NCBI GenBank assembly: GCA_016715105.1
Contig: JADKBO010000060.1
Span: forward strand, 1-63,455
DNA: 63,455 nt
DNA from: Saprospiraceae bacterium
GTDB taxonomy: Bacteria > Bacteroidota > Bacteroidia > Chitinophagales > Saprospiraceae
Direction: 5' to 3'
Shown here: positions 1 to 9,122 of the stretch, one piece after another
How positions within the stretch are numbered: the stretch's first letter is position 1
Layout: each line of letters starts with the position of its first letter
Made by a program: the position numbers and the translations under genes
The notes under the pieces: generated by a model
Databases searched by the model: none
What the model saw: only the letters and a program-made list of their open reading frames with translations
Told to the model about the DNA's origin: nothing

Positions 1-1527
1 TTCATAAATTAGACCTTGGTATTCTTTTGCCCGCTCTAATTCAATTTTGCTACTAGTGCAAAAACTTCAGCGGTATATGCTTGCAATTCTTTAGCTGATT
101 TAGTTTTACTAGTATTTGCAAACAATTCACTCCATCTTTTTTCTAAATTTTCAATATAACCCATAAATTAATATTTAGAAGCGGAACCTTATTTTGAATA
201 ATTGTACCATTATTAATTAATTGTTGTAGTAGTTTTACTGAAGGTTGTGTTATGTCTTGTGTAGCAAAATCAACTTTAGCCCATTTGATTGTGAATAAGT
301 TAAATAATCCTTAACTGAGAAGTCAAATTTAAGTGCTTTACATTTTTGATTCTTCAAGAAGTCCATTTTTGAAATCCTATCAGGAAATCTGGTTCTTTTT
401 TTACCAACATTTATTGCTGTTTCGGTCCAGTCATTCCCAATGCTTGCTCCATTGTGTTGTTCCTAATGTTCTAGTAGTGGCCATTCTCAACCTAGTTGCA
501 TTCCTCATTAAAGTATACAATAGACCAAGAATGCCAAATGTTGCCTTTGAAATACCTCCTGTAATCGGATCATCAACACTGGTAACAGCATCATTCTTTG
601 GAGATTTTACTATTATAGATTATATGGCCAAGCAACCTTGTTTGTGCTGGAGAATATACTTCATTGGTATAAAATGGGTTCAACATTTTTACGAGTAGTT
701 CCATTCTCCCGCCTTCTTCTGCTAAGAGGTTTTCCATTCCAAAATAAAGTAAATCAGCAGCATTTCCACCACGATCGTCAATAGGGAGTAACTACATTTG
801 TTTCAGTATTGACGAGGTAAGAACTATCCCACACGCATGCCATCTGGGTCAAAGAAAATAAATAGGATTATTTAAGGCGTAAACGTATGGACTTGTCGAT
901 GGGTGTTCCTCTGCAAGCGCGTCTGTCGAACCATCTTCCAATGCCCCATCCATCACCATCTTGCTCCGTACAAAAGCAAATCCAGCGTTCATTTCCTCAA
1001 CAAGTTCTTTGCCGTTGTAGCTATAGACTTCCCCTTCCTTATCACTTCCAAGATAACCAAGCCCATTTCCAGCATGTTTGCATTCCGAACGAATAGTGAT
1101 ATATCGCCCCTTTATATCCTCTGGAGTAATGATCTCATTTCCGTAATGTCCTCAAATACAACCCTAATATTTTTAAGATGATCCTTGATGTAATTAATCT
1201 TCATATTTCCAAATTGAGCCAACCTTTCTTATCCGCCGTCTTCGCGTGCAAAATCCCATTACTGTCTCGTATTTCAATGTTGCCCAGATAATCGACTTTA
1301 TCAATTACTAAGCTATCCCCTTACATACCGCTTTTGCAATGGTACCACCAGCATTATAAGTGAAAAACAAGGTATCATTTTCCTCTCCAATGATGCGGTA
1401 TAGCAGAATTTAGATAATTGTAGGCAAATGCCAGTTTTTATTGGGGGTCATAAATGAGATTGCCGTGGCGTTGTATAGGTATTGGCAGGATGTGCTTTAT
1501 TGGTTGAAACCCCCAGAATATATCGCG
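1..1527 (-). pseudogene. RHS repeat-associated core protein, decayed fragment
   Basis: On the minus strand, several frames together spell a Bacteroidota RHS/YD-repeat core. In coding order there is a repeat unit with YRIIGEENDTLFF and YNAGGT near 1340-1420, then YLGNIEIRD, then a YNGKEL segment near 1010-1020. Near 840-905 comes the core signature DALAEEHP, SPYVYALNNPIYF and FDPDGM. After the core a variable tail (GGNAADLLYFGMENL) reads toward the left edge. At least five frameshifts and stops break it, including one between NPIYF and FDPDG. RHS proteins are large secreted polymorphic toxins; this piece has lost its N-terminus and its reading frame. A short open stretch starting near 164 and running off the window may be the tail of the same gene. 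Identification is firm for the core; boundaries are approximate. Confidence 0.75.
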
Positions 1528-1559
1528 GTTGTGGACAAGGAGCTTGCTTGGCATGAACA

Positions 1560-2266
1560 AGAGCATTATACTGTTAGCCACAAAGGACCTGGTATTAACC
1601 TCAGCACTAATCTGTAATCTATCTAGAATTTATTCCATTACATCATTTATGTTAATTAAAATTGGAAAAACTCCAGCATCTCTTATGCCGTCAATTGATG
1701 CTGTGCGCCTTCTACAATTTCAATTTTTAAACATATCAATAAAAAACTCTTCACCTGAGGTTACATTTAACAGAAATATTTTTCTTGACTCATTTTGACC
1801 TTATCATGAATTTCAACTTTAGCCCATATTTTCGGGTCAAAGACTACGCAAATAAAGTACATTTATATAATAAGCTTTCAGAGCTTAATAGTTCAAGAGT
1901 GATTTTATCATCAAATGGGAAATTGGAGAATATTTCTTCGATAATATCCAAGGATAATGGATTATTTTTCATTTCTGCAAGCTTTAATAAAGCTAATTTT
2001 AATTGTCAGAAACAAAGAAATATTTTGTTTGTAGTTATTCTCATTTATATCCAAAAACCATAAAGCAAACTAACCTCAACAATTCCATATTCCCATCGAC
2101 ATAAGTTTTTATTTACTGTTGGAAAGTTAATATAATATAATTCGTTTCTAAAATGAATATTTAAGAACTTTAAAAGGCTTTCAATGTATACTTCATTAAG
2201 TTTAAATTCCAAGTATTTACTTGGAACCAAAATAATAATACTTTTCGTGTTGTAAACTTCTTCCAT
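1560..2266 (-). pseudogene. Unrecognised broken gene upstream of the RHS remnant
   Basis: An ATG at 2266 opens 73 codons (MEEVYNTKSIIILVPSKYLE...). Coherent peptide then continues in other frames: KLALLKLAEMKNNPLSLDII, SNFPFDDKITLELLSSESLL, VFDPKIWAKVEIHDK, and near 1760 LLNVTSGEEFFIDMF. Three or four indels and an in-frame TGA separate these pieces. I recognise no domain. Its position beside an RHS remnant would suit an immunity or tail-associated orphan gene, but that is inference only. Confidence 0.35.
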
Positions 2267-2381
2267 TCTCGTCAGAAATTATTATATTAATAAGAATTAA
2301 AATAGTTCTTATATTTGTTGTATGTTAAATATAATATTTATCTTTGAGGAATGCAAAAGAATGATGCTCGAACATACTGAA

Positions 2382-3387
2382 TGACACTTTACAATACATT
2401 CGAATCCAAATTATAGAGTTCCTAAGAATAAACAAGGTACTCAAGGCCAAGTTGCTGAATTATTTGGAGTTAGCATAAGATTTGTAAATAAGATATGGGG
2501 TAAATATAAGAAGGAAGGTACTCAGGGTATTGAATTAAAAAAGCGTGGAGTTAAGAAGAATAGTGGAGGTATTTCAGAAGAGCAAAGGCTGGAAATACAG
2601 GAAAAGATAAACAAAAATACTCCTGATCATTATGGTATTTCTTATTTTCTTTGGACAAGCGAAGCAATTTCTATTTTAATTCAGCAAGTGACAGGGATTA
2701 CTTATGGCTCACGTCATGTTAGGAAATTGTTGGATGAATGGGGGTATAGCAGTCAGAAGCCTATATACAAAGCATATGAACAGCAGACAGCGAACGTAAC
2801 GAAATGGTTGGAGGAGGATTATCCACAGATACAAATGCAAGCAAATCAAGAAGATGCAATAATAATGTGGGGAGATGAGACGGGAATGAGAAGTGATCAT
2901 CAAGCAGGAAAGAGCTATTCTAAAAGAGGAAAAACACCTGTGATACGCAGAACTGGACAAAGGTTTTCAGTGAATATGATATCAGCTTTAAGTAATCGAG
3001 GCAAGTTGTCATTTTGCATAATTGACGGTAGAGTAAATGCTGGAATATTTCTAAATTTTTTGAAGCAATTAATTAAAGGGAGCAAGAGGAAAATAATATT
3101 AATTGTGGATGGTCATCCGATGCATAAAGCTATTTTGGTAAAAGAATGGGTAGAAGAAAATAAAGGAAAAATAGAGCTTAAATTCTTGCCTCCATATAGC
3201 CCAGAATTAAACCCTGATGAATATTTGAATCAAGATATTAAAACAAACATGTTGGGAAAGTCACTTAGGCCAAAAAGACAAACAAGAATTAATAAAATTA
3301 GATAGTTTTATGCAAGAAAGAAAGCAAAATAAAAAGCAAGTCGCTAAATATTTTCATGCAAATAAGGTCAAATATGCAGCTGCATAA
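2382..3387 (+). pseudogene. IS630-family transposase, N-terminus missing, C-terminal frameshift
   Basis: The coherent frame begins just after a TGA at 2382. It first encodes a helix-turn-helix (QVAELFGVSIRFVNKIW), then a DDE_3 catalytic domain. The three acidic residues are visible in WGDETGM, IVDGHPMH and PPYSPELNPDE. The frame from 2688 runs to 3305; removing one A from the run near 3275 restores the usual IS630 tail, ending KYAAA and a stop at 3385-3387. No in-frame ATG lies upstream, so the N-terminus was lost or frameshifted. Terminal inverted repeats were not resolved. Some IS630 relatives use frameshifting, but the A-run here affects only the last ~35 residues, so simple indel is likelier. 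Confidence 0.8.
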
Positions 3388-3536
3388 TTACGCACTACAA
3401 ATTGGCCAGATTAATAATAGATAACATGAGCATAATTTTTATTTCAAGAGAACACGATTTGACTTTCTACCAAAAGCAAAGTTATCGGTAATTATGTTGG
3501 ATTAGAAATTAATTTAACTCTCTGAAACCAATTAAG
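3388..3536. other. Gap between IS630 and propeller gene
   Basis: I see no coding potential, clear promoter box or repeat here. It probably holds the right end of the IS630 element, but no inverted repeat could be matched. Confidence 0.3.
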
Positions 3537-4628
3537 ATGAGTTACTTCTTCAAAATACAACATACTTCATTATTATCCTAAGATCCTTATTTTGAATTCA
3601 TGCATTTCCAAAGTGAAAACGATCAGTGGTTTTCACCAACCTGTCAGTTCCCGACAGTATAACTGGAATTGGTCGTCAACCTACTGACACATCCCAACAA
3701 ATAGGCGAATATGTAGTGGAAACAGTTCAAGCATCAGATGGGAGCTTGTGGTTTGGAACATTGTCTTATGGCGTTGCTAGGTATGACTTGACAGGGCTCA
3801 AGTATTTTACAGAGGATGATGGATTACCAAGTAATAGAGTTTCTTGTATGGTTGAAGATGCTAAAGGAAATCTGTGGTTTGGCACAGGCAATGGTGTATC
3901 AAAATTCGACGGGAAAACTTTTACAAATTATTCAGAAAAAGATGGTATAAGTAGCAATCTAATCAGCAATTTTTTTTTCGACAGTAAAGGAATTCTTTGG
4001 ATTGGTACCTGGGGCGGATTATGTATTTATGACGGAGAAAAATTTAGTCTTACCCATTCCATATCCAGCCATGAAACTCCGATAAATCAAGATACCAAAG
4101 ATTGGATAACGGACATAATGGAGACTAAAAGGAAATATTTGGATTGGTAGAGATGGCCATGGTATTAGTAAATTTAACGGAAAATCATTTGAGCATATCA
4201 CAAACAAAGAAGGTTTGAGTTCAAACAATGTGCAGGTAATTGTGGAAGATAACGAAGGTATTATTTGGATAGGAACAAGAGTGGCAGAAAAAGACAATGC
4301 AGATGCCAGTAAACGATTTGGTAAAGGTGGATTAAACAAATTTGATGGCAAAAATTTCACTCATTTTCCTCAAATTAAAGGTCTGAGTGAAAATGATGTG
4401 TATGCCATTTACGAAGATAACCTAAACAATTTGTGGATAGGCACGACCAGCAATGGAGTTTATAAATATACAAATGCAGAATTCATCCATTATGAAGTCC
4501 CAAAATCAACCATGAGCTTTTTACACGACCAAAATGGACATATGTGGCTTGGCTGCGCCGGAGGTCTTTACAGAATAACTTCAAAAGGCGAAATATTAAA
4601 CGTAGCAATAGATGGACCTTGGAATTGA
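3537..4628 (+). pseudogene. Two-component-regulator-type propeller lipoprotein, frameshifted
   Basis: Repeated Reg_prop blades of the form EDxxGxxWFGTxxGVxxFDGKxFxxF fill the protein (for example SLWFGTLSYGVARYD and NLWFGTGNGVSKFDG). Near 3590 an alternative frame reads ILILNSC, a lipobox like that of the lipoprotein at 51882, so the N-terminus was probably a lipoprotein signal broken by an indel before 3626. A second indel lies in the A-run near 4118; removing one A joins the 3626 and 4215 frames. The last codons overlap the next gene by 17 bases, so the two were probably co-transcribed. These propellers usually form sensor domains of hybrid kinases, but no kinase follows. A cell-surface or periplasmic binding role is inferred. 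Confidence 0.7.
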
Positions 4629-5691
4629 AAAGAAAAGAACTTTGTTTTACCTTATTTTAACTGTAACGCTGAGCTCCTCTTGCGTTGAAAATAAATCTTT
4701 AGAAAAGGAAATCAACAAACCCGAAATGGTAATTACCTCAATAACCGACACCCTTCAATTTATTTCGGGAATACGCGTTATCTTTCAAGATAGTAAAAAC
4801 AATTATTGGTTTGGAAGTCATAAGGAAGGTGTATGCCGCTTTGATGGAAAGTCATTTCAATACCTTACAACTAATGAAGGTTTATCTCACAATCAAATTC
4901 ACACCATACAGGAAGACAAAAACGGAGTTATTTGGTTTGGCACTCAAAATGGAGTGAATAGTTTCGATGGAATTACTTTTAAAAACCATATGGCCTCAGT
5001 AAATGAAACTTCACAAAGTCAATGGAAGAAAGCGGAAACCGACCTATGGTTCCATGACGGAAATAAAGAAGGCGTATATAAATACGATGGACAAAAATTA
5101 ACTTATTTAGCTTTTCCCAATCCTAAATCCATCAATCCAAACAATTTATATGCAGTAACAGGTATCTCAAAAGGAAAGAATGGTATGCTCTGGATGGCCA
5201 CCTATGCAGGCGTTTTTGGCTACAATGGCCAAGATTTTACGATCATCAACGACGAAACATTAGGGCTTGACCTTCAAAAAGAACCTCTCCATGTAAGAAG
5301 TATATTCGAAGATTCAAAAGGCAGACTTTGGATTGGAAATAATGGCATCGGTGTATTGTTAAAGGAGGATGATCTTATCATTAATTTTTCTGAAAAGCAT
5401 AACTTGATACATCCCTTGAGCTCAAGAAAAGGTGATATGTCAATGCCAGGTACACTTGAGCACGTTTTTGTCATTCAAGAAGATTCAGCAGGAAACATTT
5501 GGTTTGGCGATAGAGATACTGGAGCATGGAAATATGATGGTAAGAGTATGACAAACTACACGATCAATGATAAACTTTCAACTTCAATGATTTGGTCAAT
5601 CTGCAAAGACAATAATAACGATTTGCTTTTTGGAATGGCAGATGGTGGAGTTTATAAATTCAATGGAAAATCATTTGATAGAAGGTTTTGA
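4612..5691 (+). CDS. Propeller-repeat lipoprotein, intact
   Basis: The 359-residue protein starts at the ATG overlapping the previous gene. Residues 1-24 form a lipoprotein signal ending in LSSSC. At least five Reg_prop blades follow (NYWFGSHKEGVCRFDG, VIWFGTQNGVNSFDG, NIWFGDRDTGAWKYDG and others), enough for a seven-bladed propeller with degenerate blades. There is no transmembrane helix or kinase domain, unlike the hybrid two-component proteins this repeat is named for. It is a paralogue of the neighbour upstream and of the broken gene at 50870. The ligand is unknown. Confidence 0.8.
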   Translation: MDLGIEKKRTLFYLILTVTLSSSCVENKSLEKEINKPEMVITSITDTLQFISGIRVIFQDSKNNYWFGSHKEGVCRFDGKSFQYLTTNEGLSHNQIHTIQEDKNGVIWFGTQNGVNSFDGITFKNHMASVNETSQSQWKKAETDLWFHDGNKEGVYKYDGQKLTYLAFPNPKSINPNNLYAVTGISKGKNGMLWMATYAGVFGYNGQDFTIINDETLGLDLQKEPLHVRSIFEDSKGRLWIGNNGIGVLLKEDDLIINFSEKHNLIHPLSSRKGDMSMPGTLEHVFVIQEDSAGNIWFGDRDTGAWKYDGKSMTNYTINDKLSTSMIWSICKDNNNDLLFGMADGGVYKFNGKSFDRRF

Positions 5692-5720
5692 TAAAAGTTA
5701 GAATAACTTTTTTACTTTTG
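5689..5720 (+). promoter_or_regulatory. Bacteroidota-type promoter for the IPTL-CTERM gene
   Basis: A -7 box TACTTTTG lies at 5713-5720, with TTG at 5689-5691 as a possible -33 element. It sits about 30 bases before the ATG at 5751. This supports that start over the in-frame upstream one at 5688. Confidence 0.55.
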
Positions 5721-5750
5721 TTTCAATTTAATAGTCTAATTCCCAATAAT

Positions 5751-6362
5751 ATGTCGAATCTCAAATCTTTAGTACTTCTCCCATTTTTCTTTGGTTTTCA
5801 ATTTCTGAATGCACAATCTGGCCTGGTCAACTTTGATGGAATGTTTGCACCAACATTGTTTAACAGTCAGATTATACCGACCAATGATTATTCAGATGGG
5901 TTTGTGACTTTTACTGGAAATTGGAAAGTATTGGATTGTGCAACTTTTTTAATAGCAGGCTTCTCAGCTCCTAATGGACTTAAATTTAATACCTTAGCTA
6001 CTTCTAATGTAGAATCTATCAATTTCAGCAGCCCTGTTCATTCAGTGAGTTTTAATTTAGGAATAAGCTCTTTTTATCCAAGTGGAATGGCTCAGATTGA
6101 AGCTTTTGATGACCAAAATAATTCACTGGAAGTACAAAACCTTAATGTATTAGGTACAACATTAACCCCAGTATCCATCGCAGCAAGTAATGTAAGCAGA
6201 ATACAAGTAACCATTGAGAATGCTGGAATTTTAGATGACATTTCCTACACAATTGCAGCTCCTATCCCTACCTTATCACAATGGGCTTCTATTTGTTTAT
6301 TATTGTCTTTATCAATAATGAGTGTTGTTCATTTGAGAAAACAAACTGCTAAATTGGCTTAG
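5751..6362 (+). CDS. IPTL-CTERM sorting domain-containing surface protein
   Basis: The 203-residue product begins with a signal peptide (MSNLKSLVLLPFFFGFQF, cleavage near NAQ-SG). The middle is beta-rich with no recognised domain. The C-terminus carries IPTLSQWA, a hydrophobic helix and a basic tail (LRKQT), which is the tripartite IPTL-CTERM sorting signal. Proteins with this tail are thought to be processed by an exosortase-type system and displayed or released at the surface. No exosortase gene lies in the window. I chose ATG 5751 because the longer frame from 5688 runs through the promoter and would bury the signal peptide. Confidence 0.75.
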   Translation: MSNLKSLVLLPFFFGFQFLNAQSGLVNFDGMFAPTLFNSQIIPTNDYSDGFVTFTGNWKVLDCATFLIAGFSAPNGLKFNTLATSNVESINFSSPVHSVSFNLGISSFYPSGMAQIEAFDDQNNSLEVQNLNVLGTTLTPVSIAASNVSRIQVTIENAGILDDISYTIAAPIPTLSQWASICLLLSLSIMSVVHLRKQTAKLA

Positions 6363-6405
6363 TTGTTTTTACAAAGATCTCATTACGTTTTCATCAAATA
6401 GATAA

Positions 6406-7113
6406 ATGATTGAAAATGAACCAAAACGACTTTCTCGTCTGACAGCCATACTCAATCAGCTGCAGACAAAAAGGCTTTTGACAGCAACAGAATTAAGCAT
6501 CAAATTTTCAGTAAGTGTAAGAACAATCTATCGAGATATTCGAGCTTTGGAACAAGCAGGCGTGCCAATCCTCACAGAAGAAGGCAAAGGTTACACGTTG
6601 ATGGAAGGTTATAATATTCCACCGGTCATGTTTACAGAAGCCCAGGCAAATGCCTTAATCACCGCAGAACAATTAGTCCTCCAAAACAAAGACGCTTCTT
6701 TCATCAGAGATTATGCTGAAGCGATTGAAAAAATAAAAGCCGTTTTGAAATATAGCCAAAAGGACAAGGTTAATTTGCTTTCTGAAAGAACCCGGTTTCA
6801 TCAAAATATCAACCGAGAAAGAAATAGCAACAATTTATCAGAATTACAATTTGCATTGACCAATTTTCTATTTACAAAAATTGACTATGTCAATGCAGAT
6901 GATCAAGTTTCTTCCAGGATCATAGAGCCATTTGCCCTATTGAGTACAGATAATTGGCTGTTGGTAGCATACTGCCAGTTGAGACAAGAGTTTCGTTTTT
7001 TTCGATTGGATAGAATCCAAAAAGTACACCTCCTTTCAGAAAAATTCGAACCTCATAAAATGACGCTTCAAGAGTTTTTTGATAAATATCATAGACCCCA
7101 TGAATACCCCTGA
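6406..7113 (+). CDS. WYL-domain transcriptional regulator (YafY family)
   Basis: The 235-residue protein is intact. An N-terminal DeoR/HTH_11-type winged helix (residues ~5-60, TATELSIKFSVSVRTIYRDI) is followed by a linker. A WYL-type domain comes at ~155-220, with IIEPFALLSTDNWLLVAYC and FRFFRLDRI. These proteins bind DNA as dimers, and the WYL domain senses a ligand. The gene stops at 7111-7113 inside an inverted repeat that overlaps the promoter of the RidA gene next door, so it very likely controls that gene and perhaps itself. Confidence 0.9.
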   Translation: MIENEPKRLSRLTAILNQLQTKRLLTATELSIKFSVSVRTIYRDIRALEQAGVPILTEEGKGYTLMEGYNIPPVMFTEAQANALITAEQLVLQNKDASFIRDYAEAIEKIKAVLKYSQKDKVNLLSERTRFHQNINRERNSNNLSELQFALTNFLFTKIDYVNADDQVSSRIIEPFALLSTDNWLLVAYCQLRQEFRFFRLDRIQKVHLLSEKFEPHKMTLQEFFDKYHRPHEYP

Positions 7114-7145
7114 CATACCGCTGTCAAAAGGCCATTTTACTTTTG
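7111..7145 (+). promoter_or_regulatory. Operator and promoter between WYL regulator and RidA
   Basis: The inverted repeat TGACAtaccgcTGTCA lies at 7111-7126, starting on the regulator's stop codon and covering the -33 region. The -7 box TACTTTTG is at 7138-7145. A bound dimer would block polymerase. The repeat is perfect over five bases per arm. Confidence 0.75.
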
Positions 7146-7166
7146 TCTCACACTAAAAAAAGTAAA

Positions 7167-7559
7167 ATGCAAAAAACATCATTTGACCCTTGGGCGTGGG
7201 GTAAATACACCAATTCGGTTCAAGCTGTAGAAGTAAAAAACGTAGAAGGCACCTTGTATTGTTCGGGCCAGGCAGCCATTGATGACCATGGAGCACCCAG
7301 TGATGCGGATATGCGCAGTCAGTTGATCCAAACCATTGGAAATTTAGAGCAACTGGTGAGTGAGTCGGGTTATGCCAGCAAGAACATCGTAAGACTCAAT
7401 GTTTTCACTACAAACACCAACGAGTTTTTCACAACTTGTATGGACGTCTATGTACCCTTTCTTACAAAACATGGCATCCAACAAGCCACTACATTTCTGG
7501 AGGTGAAGGCACTTTATGCCACATTGACGGTAGAATTGGAGGCTACGGTAGTGAAGTAA
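7167..7559 (+). CDS. RidA/YjgF/YER057c/UK114-family protein
   Basis: The 130-residue protein matches the family in length and pattern: GTLYCSGQAAIDDHG near the start, QTIGNLEQLV in the middle, and QQATTFLEVKALY near the end. RidA proteins hydrolyse reactive enamine/imine intermediates, but members that keep the fold without the active-site arginine have other roles. The position expected to hold that arginine here reads KALYATLTVELEATVV, so activity is uncertain. Start 7167 is chosen because the upstream TTG at 7143 is part of the -7 promoter box. It is followed by a strong terminator. Confidence 0.85.
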   Translation: MQKTSFDPWAWGKYTNSVQAVEVKNVEGTLYCSGQAAIDDHGAPSDADMRSQLIQTIGNLEQLVSESGYASKNIVRLNVFTTNTNEFFTTCMDVYVPFLTKHGIQQATTFLEVKALYATLTVELEATVVK

Positions 7560-7564
7560 AATGT

Positions 7565-7600
7565 AAATGGCAGAGTACAAGGCTCTGCCATTTTTTTTTC
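7565..7600 (+). terminator. Intrinsic terminator after ridA-like gene
   Basis: An 11-bp perfect stem (AAATGGCAGAG with CTCTGCCATTT) closes a 7-base loop and runs straight into a T-tract. Confidence 0.85.
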
Positions 7601-8190
7601 TTGAAAATAGATCTTTAAACAAGGTGCACAAGAAAAAAGACAAAAGTCGATAAACCTTTCCATATAATATTAAAAGGCACTTATAGGAAATTGTGTCAAT
7701 AATTTTCTTTACGCTTATCAATCTTTTAACATCTGGGATAGATCTAGGTCGAGAAATGTGTAGAACCCAGAATGGGTTCAATTTCATTAAGGCGTGCGAA
7801 GCTCGGGGAATAAAAACTCAAATTTCCTACAACCCTGAATTGGGTTGAATTGGTCACCATGTTTTTCGAACCTAGAAAGATTGTAATAATATGTCACTTT
7901 TGTATAAATATTGGAGGTCGAAAATCGAAGCAAAGCAATTTGGTATTCCTAATACACAGAACCAAATATAAAAGCATTTATGCCCCTTATTTTATTAATT
8001 TTGAAGTTCATAATTAGGTCTAAATTTTAGAATACATAAATTGTAATTCTATCAGAATGAGGGTGCAGTCCGATTTTGAACTTTCGTCTTTTGTCTTTAG
8101 TCATTCTTCACTCGTGATGAACAATATTTAAATTTAGTTCCAATCCATAGCTAAATTTTCCCTAATAAAATACAACTACCTTTTTACAAA
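7601..8190. repeat. Long intergenic stretch with two related hairpins
   Basis: No convincing gene. Two short hairpins share a pattern: AACCCagaatGGGTT at 7764-7778 and AACCCtgaattGGGTT at 7831-7846, each followed by a similar T/A-rich tail. The rest is AT-rich with no coding signal I can support. Confidence 0.4.
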
Positions 8191-8195
8191 TTACC

Positions 8196-8203
8196 TATAT
8201 TTG
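8196..8203 (+). promoter_or_regulatory. Candidate -7 box for the small zinc protein
   Basis: TATATTTG matches the Bacteroidota TAnnTTTG box 64 bases before the ATG at 8268. No clear -33 TTG was found at the usual spacing. Confidence 0.4.
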
Positions 8204-8267
8204 TAAAGGATACAATCTAGCCCTTGACTTCACGGTTTAAGAGAGCGAACCTTACTAAATTGAAAGA

Positions 8268-8501
8268 ATGAAAGAAATAATCATTGCCGATAAGCAAAAG
8301 TACCTCAACGAACACTACCCCTTTGAGGATACCCCAGAACTTATGGATAAAAAGCTTTGCATTCATTGCGACTCGGTTTTCTATGTTGGAAACTATAAAG
8401 TTTTTAAAAACCAAAGTGGAGATGAGTTCATTTGCTGCCCAAACGCACCTGATTGTAATGGAACTGTCATTGATTGGTTTCCTGCTGAGGATAATCAATG
8501 A
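8268..8501 (+). CDS. Small zinc-ribbon-like conserved hypothetical protein
   Basis: The 77-residue protein carries CIHC and then CCPNAPDCNG, a four-cysteine pattern suggesting a zinc knuckle. The N-terminus is charged and soluble; there is no signal peptide. It begins at an ATG shortly after a promoter-like box and does not overlap other genes. The function is unknown. The pattern suggests a nucleic-acid or protein-binding accessory protein, but nothing nearby ties it to a pathway. Confidence 0.65.
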   Translation: MKEIIIADKQKYLNEHYPFEDTPELMDKKLCIHCDSVFYVGNYKVFKNQSGDEFICCPNAPDCNGTVIDWFPAEDNQ

Positions 8502-8705
8502 TATAACACCAAGAACTAATGACATAAGATTGATATTAACCTTGGCTTTTATCGTTGTATATTCTTGTAGTTGTACCAATAGAGTAAAACCAAGAGGAGA
8601 TTTACGCTCAATAATAATCCTTAATCCAGCTTCCAAGCAACAAATATCGTTTGAAAAATTAATTATCTATTCATTTTATAGTTGATTATAAAGACATTAT
8701 TAGCA

Positions 8706-8751
8706 AAATATCAACTTTAAAGTTGATATTTATAAAATAGTTGTATCTTTG
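8706..8751 (+). promoter_or_regulatory. Palindromic operator and promoter of the MqsR/Panacea toxin-antitoxin pair
   Basis: A perfect 26-bp palindrome fills 8706-8731; each arm reads AAATATCAACTTT or its complement. Its right arm contains the -33 TTG (8723-8725), and TATCTTTG (8744-8751) follows after 18 bases. The ATG is 17 bases downstream. Repressor binding to the palindrome would occlude the -33 element, the expected autoregulation of a type II pair. Confidence 0.85.
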
Positions 8752-8768
8752 CAGCGCCAAATTAATGT

Positions 8769-9116
8769 ATGACCTCAGTAGTAGAAGTAACTTCATTTTT
8801 AAGAAACTTCAAGGAAAAGATGAAGTTTTGGGATGTAGTCTTTCGTGATGACAGAAATAAGAATGCCCAAGCACTTATTGATTTGGAACTTCGCCCAATA
8901 GATCGAATTACCGTTCTAGAAACACTTGATATAAAAGACTACAGCGAAGGACCGTTGGCCGAAACTTTATATAGAGGTGCAGATATGTGGTTTTTTGGCA
9001 AAACTGTAAAAAAGAAGGAAGTGTATATTAAAATTACTATGGGGGCTATGAACAGCAGCGTGATCTGCATTTCCTTTCACTTGGCACAGCATAAAATTAA
9101 CTATCCCTTTAAATAA
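8769..9116 (+). CDS. MqsR-like type II toxin (putative mRNA interferase)
   Basis: The 115-residue protein has the compact alpha/beta pattern of MqsR/RelE-fold toxins, with a conserved end: MWFFGKTVKKKEVYIKI, then CISFHLAQHKINYPF. It precedes the antitoxin by only six bases, the toxin-first order typical of mqsRA. MqsR cuts mRNA at ribosome-independent sites; that activity is inferred here. Expression is probably controlled by the palindrome directly upstream through the antitoxin's helix-turn-helix. Confidence 0.75.
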   Translation: MTSVVEVTSFLRNFKEKMKFWDVVFRDDRNKNAQALIDLELRPIDRITVLETLDIKDYSEGPLAETLYRGADMWFFGKTVKKKEVYIKITMGAMNSSVICISFHLAQHKINYPFK

Positions 9117-9122
9117 AATAAA

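Noticed and set aside
2688..3387. Programmed frameshifting in the IS630 transposase
   Set aside because: The A-run affects only the tail after the catalytic domain, and similar indels occur in nearly every gene type here.
7143..7166. Upstream TTG start for RidA
   Set aside because: The codon is part of the -7 box, upstream of any transcript start.
7344..7787. Minus-strand 147-codon frame overlapping RidA
   Set aside because: It runs antisense through a conserved RidA gene and the terminator and has no family match.
8217..8636. Minus-strand 139-codon frame
   Set aside because: Antisense to the small zinc protein, with no promoter or recognised product.
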